Below are positions 36,377 through 47,939 of a stretch of DNA of 64,000 bases, in pieces; position 1 is the first letter of the stretch; each line of letters begins with the position of its first letter. The stretch covers positions 372,001 through 436,000 of the forward strand of contig NW_017385999.1 in the NCBI RefSeq assembly GCF_000237925.1, written 5' to 3'. This stretch comes from Schistosoma mansoni. Lineage: Eukaryota; Platyhelminthes; Trematoda; Strigeidida; Schistosomatidae. A program made the position numbers and the translations under genes. Below the pieces are notes generated by a model. The model was not told where the DNA came from. It did not search any database and saw nothing but the letters and a program-made list of their open reading frames with translations.

Positions 36377-39047
36377 GTAATTTTCAACCTTCTCAACCTT
36401 ACAGTGTCAGACCATTTCAGAGATTTACGGTCCCAATCTTGACAGAGTTAAGATGATTACAATTGCGCCAGAATTGGAAGGTGCTTCAACAGCTGCAGCA
36501 TACTTATCTTCACTAGGTATCGTAGTGTCTATTGGTCATACCAACTGTGACTACGAGTCGGCAGAATCTGTTTTATCTTCAGGAGCAACTTTCGTCACTC
36601 ATCTGTTTAATGCCATGCCATCTTTCCATCATCGTAAAGCCCACATCTTCGGTTTATTTGCTAGTACTAAGACACCACTCCATATTGGGCTAATTGCTGA
36701 CTTGGTGCATTCACACCCAGCTGCTCTACGTTTAGCAGACGCAATTTCACCTGGTCATGTGACCCTTGTCACAGATTGTAACACCGCATTTGGCCTTCCA
36801 GATGGCTCGTATACATTCGGTGAACAAAATATTCAAGTAGAAGCTGGCAAGTACGTGTTTAGCAGTTTGTACTTAATAGTTGCATTATTTCTGACAGTTA
36901 AATATGTTTTTCACTTTTTTGTGTCATATAGAAAAAACGTGGTATCGTGAATCACTTAAGTCCATTTTTCCTTCCCCCAACATTCAAATAAGGGTCGACA
37001 AATTTCAATCTACGCAATACCACTATACCTTCTGCACCGGCAACTGGTATTTACCTCTTAAACATTGTAGTACAGCATTTAAAGTAATTTTCATTGAGAC
37101 CCCTCAGTCTAGTTCAAGTTGTCATTTTCACAAAGATTCATCAGAATTTTAGCTTAAACCCAGAGTAATAATGTTTAATATATCTATAGAAATAAGATTC
37201 ATGCGGCTTACCAGAGTCAATGAGATCAGTCTGGTTAGGTTGATGACATTAGATTTTATTCGGAGTTTTCTGCGTGGTGTATTTTCTTTTCCTTATAGAT
37301 CCCAACTAAAAGTGCAGTCAGATGCATCGAATGTACCTACATGGCATAGAGGAATGTTGAAAAGTGATGAAAGGGTGTGATCGTGAATAAGATCTCGAGT
37401 GCTGTTAAAGGTACAAAGGCGGTCGTCAATTCTTGTTTGCTTACACCGTGAAAAGACTTCTTTATGGACCTGAAAAGGGAACTTTGTTAGTAATGGTCTT
37501 GGTAACCCAAGCGCACAACTGCAGAGCTCAAGGTTAGACATATTCAGCCTCTTTGCGAGTAGTTCTTGGTGTGTTAGCTCATAAGTCCTTACTGCAAACG
37601 ACGGAAATCTGTGGCACAAAATGAGGTATCATCTTTAGGACCAACTTTTTTTGACCATCGTTCCATTCTGTCAAGGCAACATTATCGTACGTGCTTTTTA
37701 TCTGAAAGAAACACTTCTGTCGTCGCACTCCAGGACAATCAAAGGTACAACTTCGCTCTCGGACTCCAATTTTCTGCTTTTATTCCTGTTTTTTAACCGA
37801 TCTGCCTGGTATGATGGGACCTAAAGGGAAAAATATCCAGACTAATATGGCTCAACTGATTCATCACGGTAAGTAAGCCGAACATCGCGTTATGCTAGTA
37901 GCTACAGTTGTAACCAGAGGTTGGAGATGTAGCTCTGATGGCCTAGATGCATTCATTGTCTCTTAAGAATCTGGATTTCGAAATTATCTTATATTTTAGT
38001 CCCATGAACACATTCTTTCCTTATTATATTGTCTATACACAGCCCTTCTGACTGCTACTCATACTGTTACTAATTTTACCATGGAGATTTGTCTTGATGA
38101 ATACATCTAGCTGTGCTAGTGTGACGTGGTAACTTGAACCGATGCACATATGTGCTAGCTTCTAAGTTTCTTATGGCTGACTCATATAGCATGTTTATAG
38201 AACCCTTGACTATTAGTCAGGGCTGCACGGAGAGATCTAGATTTCCCGATTTCGACCCACACATTGATTGTAATTTTCCGGTTGGACACCTTAGATGAGA
38301 TGGCTCAAAATGAGTCACAGTAGCGCACATATATTCAATATTTGCTTTTCTTTAGATCTATCTTCGTTCTGGATATTATCTTCCCAGTTTTCAATTGTTT
38401 GTTCCTGCTTTCGTTGATTCCACAATGATATTAATCCAAAAATTAACCACCCAAGACTGTACATTTATTGCACAACTTTGAAGGTTAGTGGGGAACGATC
38501 CCCAGGTGATTATGCGAGATGTAGATTAAGACAAGCGTTCACCGTCGACCATATAATTCTCACATTCTTTGTTTGGTCATCTGTATTTGCTGGTCCTTAA
38601 TAGTTATTTGGTGTTTTCGGTATCAATCTTAGGGCATACATTGCTGGTACAAATTGTTTAGCTGGAGGCACTACGCCATTGTTAACATGTGTCAGAAACT
38701 TCTGGTTAGAAGTCACCCGTGAGAAAATCAACGCTGAATCCAGTGTTCCAAAGGAGTGGGCTGGACTTGGATACGCACTGGCAGCAGCTAGTACAAGGCC
38801 AGCAAGTGTTCTTCGCCTTTTATCTGCAAATGCATCAAACTCAGAACATAAATCGAGTTCGGAATCCATTTTGCCCTTGGGAACATTAAGCTCGGGCTCT
38901 TCTGCAGACTTCATAATTATACGCCCAGTATTAAGTGATACAAGTCCAAAGCCTGAAATTAAACTGTTATGCACTTGGATCAATGGTAAACCTGTTTACT
39001 TCTGCTCAGATTATCATGCCTATATCAATATAAAATCCTCGACGTAG
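35867..39047 (+). CDS. AMDHD2: N-acetylglucosamine-6-phosphate deacetylase (AMDHD2/NagA family), 3 exons
   Basis: The enzyme hydrolyses N-acetylglucosamine-6-phosphate to glucosamine-6-phosphate and acetate in cytosolic amino-sugar salvage. Exons are 35867-36376, 36411-36850 and 38633-39047; phases agree and give 454 residues (human about 409). Family marks: GGGIISPGLIDVQVNG near residue 56-70, metal-ligand Glu in HLEGPF (E144), His in SIGHTNCDY (H213), His in THLFNAM (H234), and the catalytic Asp in LVTDCNTAFG (D292). The C-terminus has AYIAGTNCLAGG, CVRNF and ADFIIIRP, then WINGKPVYF, as in human AMDHD2. All key residues are present, so the enzyme should be active. The start ATG follows ctgtctag within a few bases, which could be a trans-splice acceptor. 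Some 30 extra residues occur in the last exon. Confidence 0.95.
36377..36410 (+). other. 34-bp micro-intron in AMDHD2
   Basis: It reads gtaatt ... gtgtcag, with canonical ends and phase 0. Its length is not a multiple of three, and removing it restores the conserved reading through TISEIYGPNLDRVKMITIAP. This is near the lower size limit for animal introns. Confidence 0.9.
36411..36850 (+). CDS. AMDHD2: AMDHD2 exon 2
   Basis: It encodes residues 171 to 317, holding H213, H234, H270 and D292 of the active site. It ends GGC AA before gtacgt, and the two carried bases complete a Lys codon in exon 3. Confidence 0.93.
37380..37880 (-). mobile_element. RTE-type LINE 5' region fragment
   Basis: It matches 42541-42770, the sequence upstream of the endonuclease in the RTE copy at 40480-42780. 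It lies antisense in AMDHD2 intron 2, which spans 36851-38632. The rest of that intron shows no feature I can name. Confidence 0.55.
38633..39047 (+). CDS. AMDHD2: AMDHD2 exon 3 (last)
   Basis: It starts after caatcttag with one base that completes Lys and continues AYIAGTNCLAGGTTPLLT. It ends at TAG 39045-39047. Compared with human AMDHD2 it has an insert rich in Ser and Glu between the helices before ADFIII. An AATAAA lies about 200 bp downstream at 39244. Confidence 0.93.
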
Positions 39048-39267
39048 TATTTTCTAACATAGTTAATCGTTTTTTTACCAAATGATTGTTTACTATACCA
39101 TTTAATCTTGACTATTCGAAAATACTTTTACGAAATATAAACTAGTTTTTATATATCAAATGGTTCTCTAAATTTATTCACAGGAAAAATATGAATATAT
39201 TCATAAATACAAGCAACTGTCATTCTGACCGGTCTTATGACAAAATAAATTAATCAATTACAATATG

Positions 39268-39360
39268 GGTCTAATTGGAACACTTTGTATGTGTCGCTAG
39301 TAAGCCATATATATAAGGCCGTCCTCAGATAAGTTGTGAACAGAATGTCCTAATTAGACC
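39268..39360. repeat. 93-bp element with inverted ends
   Basis: The ends GGTCTAATTGGAACACT and AATGTCCTAATTAGACC are near-perfect inverted repeats of about 16 bp around an AT-rich core. This could be a small MITE-like element or the end of a larger unknown repeat. No clear target duplication was seen. Confidence 0.4.
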
Positions 39361-40470
39361 AATACTATCAATGACTAATTCGTACTGAAATTCCACGCTG
39401 GTTCCATATACCTTGTGACTCAATCGCTTGGATTATTACTTCCCAGTAGGGCACCGTCAACTAAGTACTCAGAATTTAACGTCCTATCACAGGTAAAACC
39501 TGCACTCCATGATTACCCACCAACCTACCAGGGCGGGTCAGATTTCCAATGTAAGTGATCAACCCACTCAACTACCTCAATCCTGATCACTACTTTGGGC
39601 TTTGACGCAGACCAATGATATAGCCAAACAGAACTAGCCGATTAATGTCATTTGATGGCAACCACAAATGACCTATAGGACAACTGCATGTCATTGGCTA
39701 AGGAATGGAATCATTTTCTAAGGGGTAGTAATATATATACTTAGTAGTATTTTTATATATCGCTCGGTAGCCCAACAGACGTTCTGTTCCACTCTTGACT
39801 TCCCTCTCAAATAGTTTGAGAGTTTAGTGAGTAACACGTTGTGCATCGGTGTCAGATCTCGAACACCGCTAATCATAACAACCAGTGTTGAAGCGAAATT
39901 TTCAATAGTATAACCGCTCAGGGCGATTTACAAACTGCATTTTGTTAGCGTCTTCACTAAATAAAAGTACCCCTACGTTCTAAGTTTATAAACAAATCGA
40001 ACAGTAGATTGAGCAGTGGAAAATTATTTGGAGAGAATATTATTTTTAGGAGGATATCGATGACACAATTAGATAGTGTGGGTAGTGTGTATCTAAGAGA
40101 TAACATAAATCCATGCCGTCATATGCCAAAGTTCCTGCTAGCAAGATCTTCCTGATTCGACTTAGTGTTTGGAGAAATTGTCAACAGAAAATATAGTGAG
40201 AATACGATTATAGGAACTGATGAGGGGTTAGGTATGACTACTTCCTTAAGCAGTCCGTCACAAGGTAGGACCCGGTACGTATGTACATCGGTGCAAGTTG
40301 CCATAACCCATTAGCATAGAGAGGCTAGGTTCTCAGCCCGAATCCCAGATTAGTAGAAGCAGTAACATCATGAGTTGTCTTTGAAAAGATTAGGCATCGA
40401 AGACACGATTCAAAATTTAAACCAGTGAGATAAAAACACGGAGAATGTTATGAGAAACCCAGGATTTGGG
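39361..40470. other. Unassigned intergenic, probably old repeat DNA
   Basis: No coding sequence is supported. Composition is less AT-rich than the gene introns, in keeping with decayed mobile elements. Confidence 0.35.
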
Positions 40471-40479
40471 AGTCATTCC

Positions 40480-42770
40480 AAACGGTTTCGAGCCATATGA
40501 TTCAAGGTTTTTAACCATTGGTTTCGATGATCAGGTGGACCCCAACTCAAGTAGTCTACACCTATTAACAAAACTCATTCCAACAGTCAGTGACTTGAAC
40601 TGATGCCATGTTCTTGGTTTGGTTGCCTCTAGCCTTCTTCCAGACTACTCCTACACCACACAAGCTTGCCCGTCGAGTTAGGCCGTGGCTGGACATACGT
40701 GAAATATATCTCACACACTTCAGTTGATGAAAATTTACAACCCCACTGATCGATTTAGCATCCTTACCTAATACCCTATTCCTGGCCCACTGCTTACTCC
40801 GTGATCACAAAATACACAAGGAATGCTTTGAAGAAACCTATGATCGAATGCTAGTAACTTGAGAACATCTATTCTTAAAAGCCAAGTTTCACGTCCGTAA
40901 AGTAGGACGGAACAAAATGTTGAGCAGTAAACTTGCCCTATGGTTGGCGAAAACCAATAGGGCTTTCTACATCCGTGACAGGATTTCACCAGGACTGAAG
41001 AGACTCTCGAAATAGGTAAGGCGGTCGATAGTCCAAGCAACTATCAGTTCAGTAGACGCCGCTGAAATCCACTGAATTTTTTTAACCTTTTGGTTTAATT
41101 TACTAGTATATATCACTTCTATTTCCACAGCTTTTTGGATATCATGCCAAGCTACCTCGGGGTGAATATCATTTTCATAGTTGACTAACTCCTCTAGGTG
41201 TTTCTGAAATATATTTTTAACTTTTATTAATTAGAACTTAATGGAGTTTTCTCGCAGTGGATTTTCTGCGTCCAGGAAGATGCAAACAAATATGTGCTCA
41301 AACAAGAGCATGATCTGAGTCTAATCATGTACTCCAGAATGAATGACAGTCTTCTATCGAGCCCTTCCAACGATGGCTGATGACAATTTGGTCTATTTGA
41401 GTCAATCGTTGAGTTGATTATGGAGATCGCTACATCAGACGTTTCTCCTTATGTTTAAAGTTGGTGTTTTCCAGAAATAGACGGTTACCTGGACAAAGTT
41501 GTAACAGACAGTTGCTATTATCTGTTTGCTGAGCCGTAACGCCGTAAGATACGCCTGTACCTTTCGGTTCAATTTAATTTGCCTACTATCACTATACCAG
41601 AGCGTTTATCTTTTTTTAAAGAAGGTTTGATAGCTTCCGATGAAATTCGTCTTTAAATTTGTCCGAGCTGCAATCAGTGGGAGCGTAGGCAGAGACAACA
41701 AAAAAGACAAAGGCATGTGTCCCTATCTTTTCGGGTTTTTTAGCGTCCTGTTTAGTCGAAGGGAGCACAAGAGATTGTCTATTGAAATCCAGTCTACGAG
41801 AGCCTGTTGTGCCTCGGAACTTAATGCTGTACCTACACCAGAGAGGTCATGGGAAGTGCCAGTGAAGTCTCCATATAATAGAAAAGTAAGTCGTCCCGGT
41901 TCTTTATATTGGCAAGGTGAAGTCAAATGTGTGGCCGTACTTTGATCCTGTATTCGCGTTTTGGAGACGCGGCATATATCGATGGCGCGAGATTCTAGAC
42001 TCTTGGTTAAAGAAGTCTGTCGTCTTGTCTGATACAAGGTTCGAACATTAAAAGCTCCAGCATGTCGTTTACAGAGTGGATTCAGGAGACTGGCAATAAC
42101 ATTTCACGAATTCAAAGGAGCATCGATGGCGCGTGGCAATAGAGAAAAATGAGAAGAGTTAGTCGTGGAGATGGCAGAATTATGAGAGGTGAGAGGGGTT
42201 CGAAAGTCACCAAGATGATCTCAGATACTGATAGAGGTATGGGAGCGGTTTCCACGTTGCCCACATTGAGGAAGGATATTTATTCTTCTTTTAACTTGTG
42301 GCCGAGTGGATGCCCTGTTAATGTGTAACGTGATAAGACCGCCAATTAGAGAGCAGTGAATTATCGATCGGACCAACGATACACGGAAACCGTACGAGCA
42401 GTCTACAGTACTTGTTGGTCGTGCTTCTGCCTAGTCCATTCAGTTAAGTCCAGAACAGCCTCTGCACTTTAAAAGACCATACTGTTGGAGACGAAAATCC
42501 AAGCAGTGAGGTGGTGTGAAATTTTAACGGTTGACCTAACCTAACCCCTTCTTTCCGTTGCGAGGCAGGATGGCTGTAGATACTGGTTGTTCGAGAAAAA
42601 CACCTTACTGTTGTCACAACCCTCTGCAATCAGAAGTACGACTCCGCCCTCGAACCTTAAGTTTCTGATTTTAGTCTTGCGGTTCCCCAACTGACCTGCC
42701 TGGCATAGTATGACCTGAAAAACATGTTTCACTCAATATAGCTCAGTCGAGTCATCGTTATAGAGAAACC
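40480..42770 (-). mobile_element. RTE-type LINE (subfamily A), decayed
   Basis: On the minus strand the endonuclease start reads HAGAFNVRTL, YQTRRQTSLTKSLESRAIDI, VSKTRI and THLTSPCQYKEPGRLTF (about 42060-41720). The reverse-transcriptase end reads LYGRETWLLRIDVLKLLAFD and HRFLQSIPCV (about 40900-40770), followed by the 3' tail at 40480. The order endonuclease, reverse transcriptase, tail fits an RTE LINE with gaps and several stops. It stands between AMDHD2 and a SINE-like copy. Confidence 0.8.
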
Positions 42771-42774
42771 CCTA

Positions 42775-43295
42775 GCCCCCAAATGCCCTGGTACGGCCGA
42801 GAGTGGGGAGAGTCTACTATCCCTCTCGAAATGCTCTCACATGGCCAGCGAATATATAGCCTCTTCCAGGGAAGTCCTACTCACTGCCTTCTCGTGGCGG
42901 GGGTGTTGTTTACGAAAGTGAGAGGACGAAAAGCGAATGTCCGGCGCTTTAACCGGGTTGGTGGACACGGAGGGTCCACCTAGGGGAGTTGGAAAACCCT
43001 GATTCCAAACCAATGGTGCACATGGGCTCCAGTATCCTGATGGAACGAATGGCGGACGAACCTGTCATTGGTCAACGGCTACCATGGGACTGCATCTCCT
43101 CACGATGCTCCACTGCCTTGTGGATCAGACCTTTTGGTCAAAGGCTCCGGGTGTGGCCCCCTAAGAAAACCACCTGCTTCGGTTTGGGCACCCGGGCAGT
43201 ATCACAGCCCACACACACAAATAGTGTGGCGCATATGTACCTGGCGTCCTTTTGTACCAATATATATGTGTTTAAATAAATAAATATATATAGAG
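42775..43295 (+). repeat. SINE-like 0.5-kb repeat, copy 4
   Basis: It is full length with the same head as copy 2 (gcccccaaatgccctggtac) and a tail of gtgtttaaataaataaatat. The shared frame is open for 96 codons (DSKPMVHMGSSILMERM, LPWDCISSRCSTALWIR). The shared frame and the sharp head shared with copy 2 define the left end of the element. Confidence 0.78.
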
Positions 43296-44853
43296 AGAGA
43301 AACCCAATAACCACGTCAAGGTAGCAGCTGCGGTCGGGACTTTCTGAAGCAACAGCACTTACATCCACAATTAGGTCGTAGTTCAAAGTTAAAACAACCT
43401 TGTGGAAACCTATCGTAAAATATTAGTCACACACATAGCCACACCATTGATATCAGTTTCTGGTGACAAATAAACATAAATTTCAAGATAAATTGAATCC
43501 TCTACCGTCTTTGATTCTGGCAGTTCTGTGGTACGAATGGTCTTCATACAAAAGTGAGAGTAAGTGGGAATGCTTCAGATATATTATGTGTTTCTGAAAG
43601 TTTATCTTATCACATTTATAAAATCCACATTACTTGAACCCTTTATAAGTTCAAATGCATGGACTGAGGCAAGTCAGCGAGGTCATTCCTCAATATACCA
43701 AGAAAGGAACAACTAGACACCGCTGATGAAATCCAGTACATTAAGCTCAAATTTTCTAGGCCTTGATGTACATACATTACCTAGTAAACTTCACAAATCA
43801 AATTGATCACTAAATTATGAGCGTGCAACTTTAAGACCCATTGTTCAGCGAAATTTCGTACATCTTTTAGTTTAACTTGAGAAAGGATGTATTGAAATTG
43901 TTTAATGCTGTCAGTTATCCGTAAAGTCATGGACTATTTATAAGATAGTGTATCAAAGTATGGACAATATTCGCATGTAAACACGTCTGGGCACCTTACG
44001 AAGTATTCCTATAAATCGAAACACTACGGCTGATAATCTAAAAACAGTTTTGTGGGTAATCTCATCAGATAGACATGCTATTGTTCTTTTACTTGATTTG
44101 ATTTACACTTATGAACTCATTGATAAATATACTTTCTTCACTTGTCTGCTGGTATTCGATGCGCCGAATCTGTAGCAAAATATTACCTCAACATTATCAT
44201 TAATCAACACAATTTAGTTATGTCTAAATAGCTATATCTAAATACGAAAATATACTATGGAATATTAATAGCTCGAGGTGAACTGTACTTGGTATAAGGG
44301 CTTATTTTGTGTTTATCTAAATATACAGCCTACTCGTTGTAATGAAGATAATCCAAAGAGTTTCTGGAGACATTACACAGAGAACCGTGAATTTGCACTT
44401 AGATATCCTATACTACTTTTATGTAAAAGTACAGAGCTAGTAATTTACTCAAATCTTAGTAAAATCTGGAGTTGATGAAGCCAGTTAAATCCTGAGAAAA
44501 ATACCCTATAAATACATATTACTCAAAAACTGCGGTAATCATAGAGTGAATACTCCCAAAAGGTGGTCTGTCCAGAACCTATAGCCGCTACTTTACTAAA
44601 TCTAAAGAGAAACTAGTGCCATATCAACTGTTTCTGCACTTTGATTAACTACGGTCTGTGTCCTAATGATAAAAGTCCATCATATATAAATCCCTTATTA
44701 ACCTATGCTTACTTATATCAGGTTCATCACACTCAACTAACTTCTAAATAAACTGTACTTGCTATTATATGAAATTAAATACATGAAGGAAAACAGTATG
44801 AATATTTACTACTGGATTATATTGTCTCATAATAGTTGAAATTACCAACAAAA
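43296..44853. other. AT-rich 3' flank of ATP5F1C
   Basis: No gene was recognised. It lies downstream of the minus-strand ATP synthase gamma gene and probably includes its short 3' untranslated region. Confidence 0.4.
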
Positions 44854-45861
44854 TTAGACCGCTGCAGCACCAGATATAATTTCAGTGAGCTCACGTGTGA
44901 TTGCTGCCTGACGTGTCCGATTATAACTAAGTGTCAGTTTACCCAACATATCACCTTCAAATAATGCAAGAATAAATAAGATACATACCTGCGTTTTTCG
45001 TAGCAGAATCCATAGCAGTCATCCGAGCAGATTGTTCGCTAGCAGCTGCTTCTTTTAAGGCAGCGAAAATTAGTGAGGTCAGGAGAAACTCATTGTAACT
45101 TTGCAAGACCTCATCATCTACTGAGTCATAAATACCAATGTTTTCAGAAGAAGATAGTTTATTTAGGCTTAAGAGCAGCTGACTTGTCGTTATGTATGAT
45201 ACAACTGTCCTACAAAATGTCAAAATGAAACATTAATTACTTGAATGTATTGTAAAACATCACAGCCTTATCAAATTTAAAGTCAGTCGATATTATTGCC
45301 TGGGCTATTGTGGACGCATCCTCGAAAGTAGGTGCTTTTTTGCCGACTTCATTGATAGTCATCAAAAACATGTTACGATACTGACGAATCATCATTGCAC
45401 GAGATTTGTCACCAACTAAAAGTAACTTGCACGACTTTTCTAGCTCTGGGTTGTTACGAAGCAGAGCTCTGATTGCCTACAGATTTCAAGATAATTTATT
45501 CCACTTTACCTTCACAATACTACTATTAGCTGCACCACATAGACCTCTATCAGATGTGATTGCGATCAGTAGGTCATTCTCACTAGGTTTGATCTCCTTT
45601 GGTACTAATTCTGCGGTCTGATAAAATGCTGTGGCAATCAAGATATGCTTCAAAAGTACCTCGAGCACCATGACCATAAGGTCTGGCCGGACGTAAGTCA
45701 CGTTCAGCTCTAGCGAATTTCGATGCTGAAACCATTTTCATAGATGCAGTGATTTTCTGTATGTTTTTGACAGACCGTAGTCTTACTGCGATATCTTTCA
45801 AAGTGGCCATAGAACAGGACTTTTGTCCAAGAAACGGGGAAACGCATTTTACGCCGAACAT
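44854..45861 (-). CDS. ATP5F1C: Mitochondrial F1 ATP synthase gamma subunit (5 exons, 4 micro-introns)
   Basis: This is the rotor shaft of F1-ATPase in the mitochondrial matrix, coupling proton flow through Fo to ATP synthesis. Exons are 45861-45660, 45628-45510, 45476-45241, 45209-44989 and 44954-44854; phases agree and give 292 residues (human 298). Diagnostic text: [53 protein letters not shown] near residues 92-105, [37 protein letters not shown] and the end SGAAAV. The first 17 residues before MATLKDI are basic and hydroxylated, as in a mitochondrial presequence. I chose the Met at 45861, just after ttgacttag, a possible trans-splice acceptor. An in-frame Met at 45927 would add 22 residues. 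The gene looks intact. Confidence 0.96.
44955..44988 (-). other. 34-bp micro-intron 4 of ATP5F1C
   Basis: It reads gtatgt ... tttgaag. Removing it joins ATKNAG to [15 protein letters not shown], as in human NASEMIDKLTL. Confidence 0.9.
45210..45240 (-). other. 31-bp micro-intron 3 of ATP5F1C
   Basis: It reads gtaatt ... ttttgtag. Removing it joins FYNTFK to TVVSYI, as in human FNKFRSVISY. Confidence 0.9.
45477..45509 (-). other. 33-bp micro-intron 2 of ATP5F1C
   Basis: It reads gtaaag ... tctgtag, in phase 0 between NSSIVK and AIRALLRNN. Confidence 0.9.
45629..45659 (-). other. 31-bp micro-intron 1 of ATP5F1C
   Basis: It reads gtactt ... gccacag. Removing it joins YGHGAR to AFYQTAEL, in line with human YGLGSLALYEKA. 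Confidence 0.9.
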
Positions 45862-45955
45862 AGCTAAGTCAACCCGAGCGATGTGAGTCCTTGAGAGATT
45901 AACAGAAAAAGTGGGGTGTTTAAACAATCCTTGCAGATTTTCAAATTGTTCTAGA

Positions 45956-47455
45956 CGGAATGGAAAGAGCTTTCACTTAACGGGACTCTGTATCCAGTAA
46001 CAGTGAATCATCGATGCCTCCATATAGGAATCAACGTATATTTAACGATAAAAAAAGAAAACACTAGTAAATTATAACGAGAAGCCGTCCTAAGTCCTTA
46101 AGCATATATCCAGTTTTCTTTTAAAGGACTCGTGGGAAGACGCTTGGACTAGCTCAGTCGGTAGCATTTTCCAGAATTTGACTACTCTCAAGGAGCAGAA
46201 GATGTGCTTGCAGTCCATTCTGCTATGTTGTCTCCACTTTATTGGTGTTACCCCTAAGGTTTGTGTGGGAGTGAGTTTAAGTAGGTATTTAAGTAGATGT
46301 CGAGAAGTTTCCAGGATTCTGTGAGGTATAAGAAGGCCACCTCTAAGGCGCCTTTACTTTAATGGGTAAATATTCACTTATTTGAGGCCCTCTTCACAAG
46401 GCTTGGGGAAGGAAACCCCATGTTTCCATTCTTTGAATGTGGCCGAAAAAACTATTTAAGGTTATATGGGGGATTTCTACCATAGTACTGGTCAAGATTG
46501 TGCTTCAGCGTTACTAATGCAAGCTTTGCTCGAAGGGCATTTCTGTCGCAGCTAGCGTAAGACTTCAGATCATAGGGTACCAAAACTCGATCTTTTTCTA
46601 CTTGGGATACATCTAGAGGGTGGTAACCTAGGTTGTACGCGCAGCCTGCAATATATCTCAAACGAACTACTTTGCACTTTGGAGTGTTTAAGGTAAGTCC
46701 GTTGTAGTCTTCGCTTATTGACTTTGACAGTGGTTTCATACTTGTTTAAACTGCTTATATATCCCGTTGTCACTAGTTAGTTTATATTCCTTCCAGAAGT
46801 ACCTTTTGCGTCTTAGCAAACGAAAAGCAGGATGTTTGATGACTGTAGATTGTCTACAATTTTTGGGGATCGTTTACGAGACAGACTATTTTGTGGCACA
46901 TAAGAGCAGTAAGAAATCCTAATGAGCGTCCACATCAAGTTGAAGATAGGTTTCCCAGTCCGTTTGCTGTAGATTGACATGTAAAGCCAGTATATACAAC
47001 CTTTTGCAATTCCAACGCCTGTTGTTGGAGTTTTTGACTCAGATTATCCAATAAAATCGAAGGCTATAACGGCATGATCACTTATGTCCAGGGAAGCCAG
47101 GATTGAGAGGTTGTCAAGTAGGAACCCTTCGTTTGTCAAAATGCAGTCTATAAGTGATGGTGTCTGACTATTTCTCCACGGGGTTGTTAACTTCACAATT
47201 GCGAATGATCCCGACCCTTCACTGAGGTTGAAGAACTGAGCTTCAGTAGAGTTTTCACACCCAACACGCGTGATCAGCAAATTTGACTTTAGGAAGACTG
47301 AAGCCTTCTAGAATCAGGACATGAGTTTATCCGAAGCTATCAGAGTGAGATAATCCCTCCAGCGTTCGATTGTCGTACTCGATATCCACAGTGGGCTTCC
47401 CGTAGATGACTTCGACTAGAAACCCAGAGGTATTAGACAACCTTACTGAGCACCG
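45956..47455 (-). mobile_element. CR1-like LINE, decayed
   Basis: Minus-strand remnants include an endonuclease end (SLIDCILTNEGFLLDNLSIL, then DISDHAVIAFDF, about 47170-47045) and a reverse-transcriptase C-terminal part (LTLNTPKCKVVRLRYIAGCA, KSYASCDRNALRAKLALVTL, about 46700-46480). The 3' part matches 26400-26694. A solo LTR interrupts its upstream part at 47456. Confidence 0.8.
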
Positions 47456-47782
47456 TGAAGATACGACTAGTATTCTGATTTTACAACCTGCTACCAGTAG
47501 CACCTTCTATATACGAAGCTTTAACCAACCCAATGAAATCAGAAGTCAGATGCGAAGAGGTAGGAAAGATATACTTGATACGTTATCAATATATCGCGAA
47601 GCGTTTATTCTAAGCTGACTAGTTAACGTAGGAGCTGTGCCCCACGCTGGTTCGAAACGTGATCTGGTACGGATGCATGACAGAAAGCCTTCAGTTAAAC
47701 AAGTCCACTTAAAGAACGTGGTCAGCATCCAATGACGAACACTTAATGAGCTATTGATTTTGGGAATTTATTTACAGCTACA
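47456..47782 (-). mobile_element. Solo LTR of the CsRn1-type family
   Basis: This 327-bp sequence is homologous end to end with the LTRs at 26695 and 31504 but clearly more diverged from either than they are from each other. It is flanked by the 4-bp duplication ACCG (47452-47455 and 47783-47786). No internal element sequence is present. Recombination between the two LTRs of an older insertion is the usual explanation. It lies in a CR1-like LINE. Confidence 0.88.
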
Positions 47783-47939
47783 ACCGCACATATTCATCAA
47801 GACTGATAAACCCCTGAGTGTACACTTGGTGTGCTACCAAGGAAGAAAAGCATAGGCGAGTAAGTCAAGCACTTCTGATGTCCAACTCCACTGTAAAACT
47901 CCGTGGATAAATACGAGTGAAGTGACTCAAACATTATAA

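Noticed and set aside
36904-37152. 82-codon plus-strand frame after AMDHD2 exon 2
   Set aside because: It lies in intron 2, lacks homology to the enzyme, and the true exon 3 at 38633 completes the protein.
44957-45223. Reading the long minus-strand frames of ATP5F1C as separate small genes
   Set aside because: They are exons of one gene; the frames change at 31-34 bp introns.
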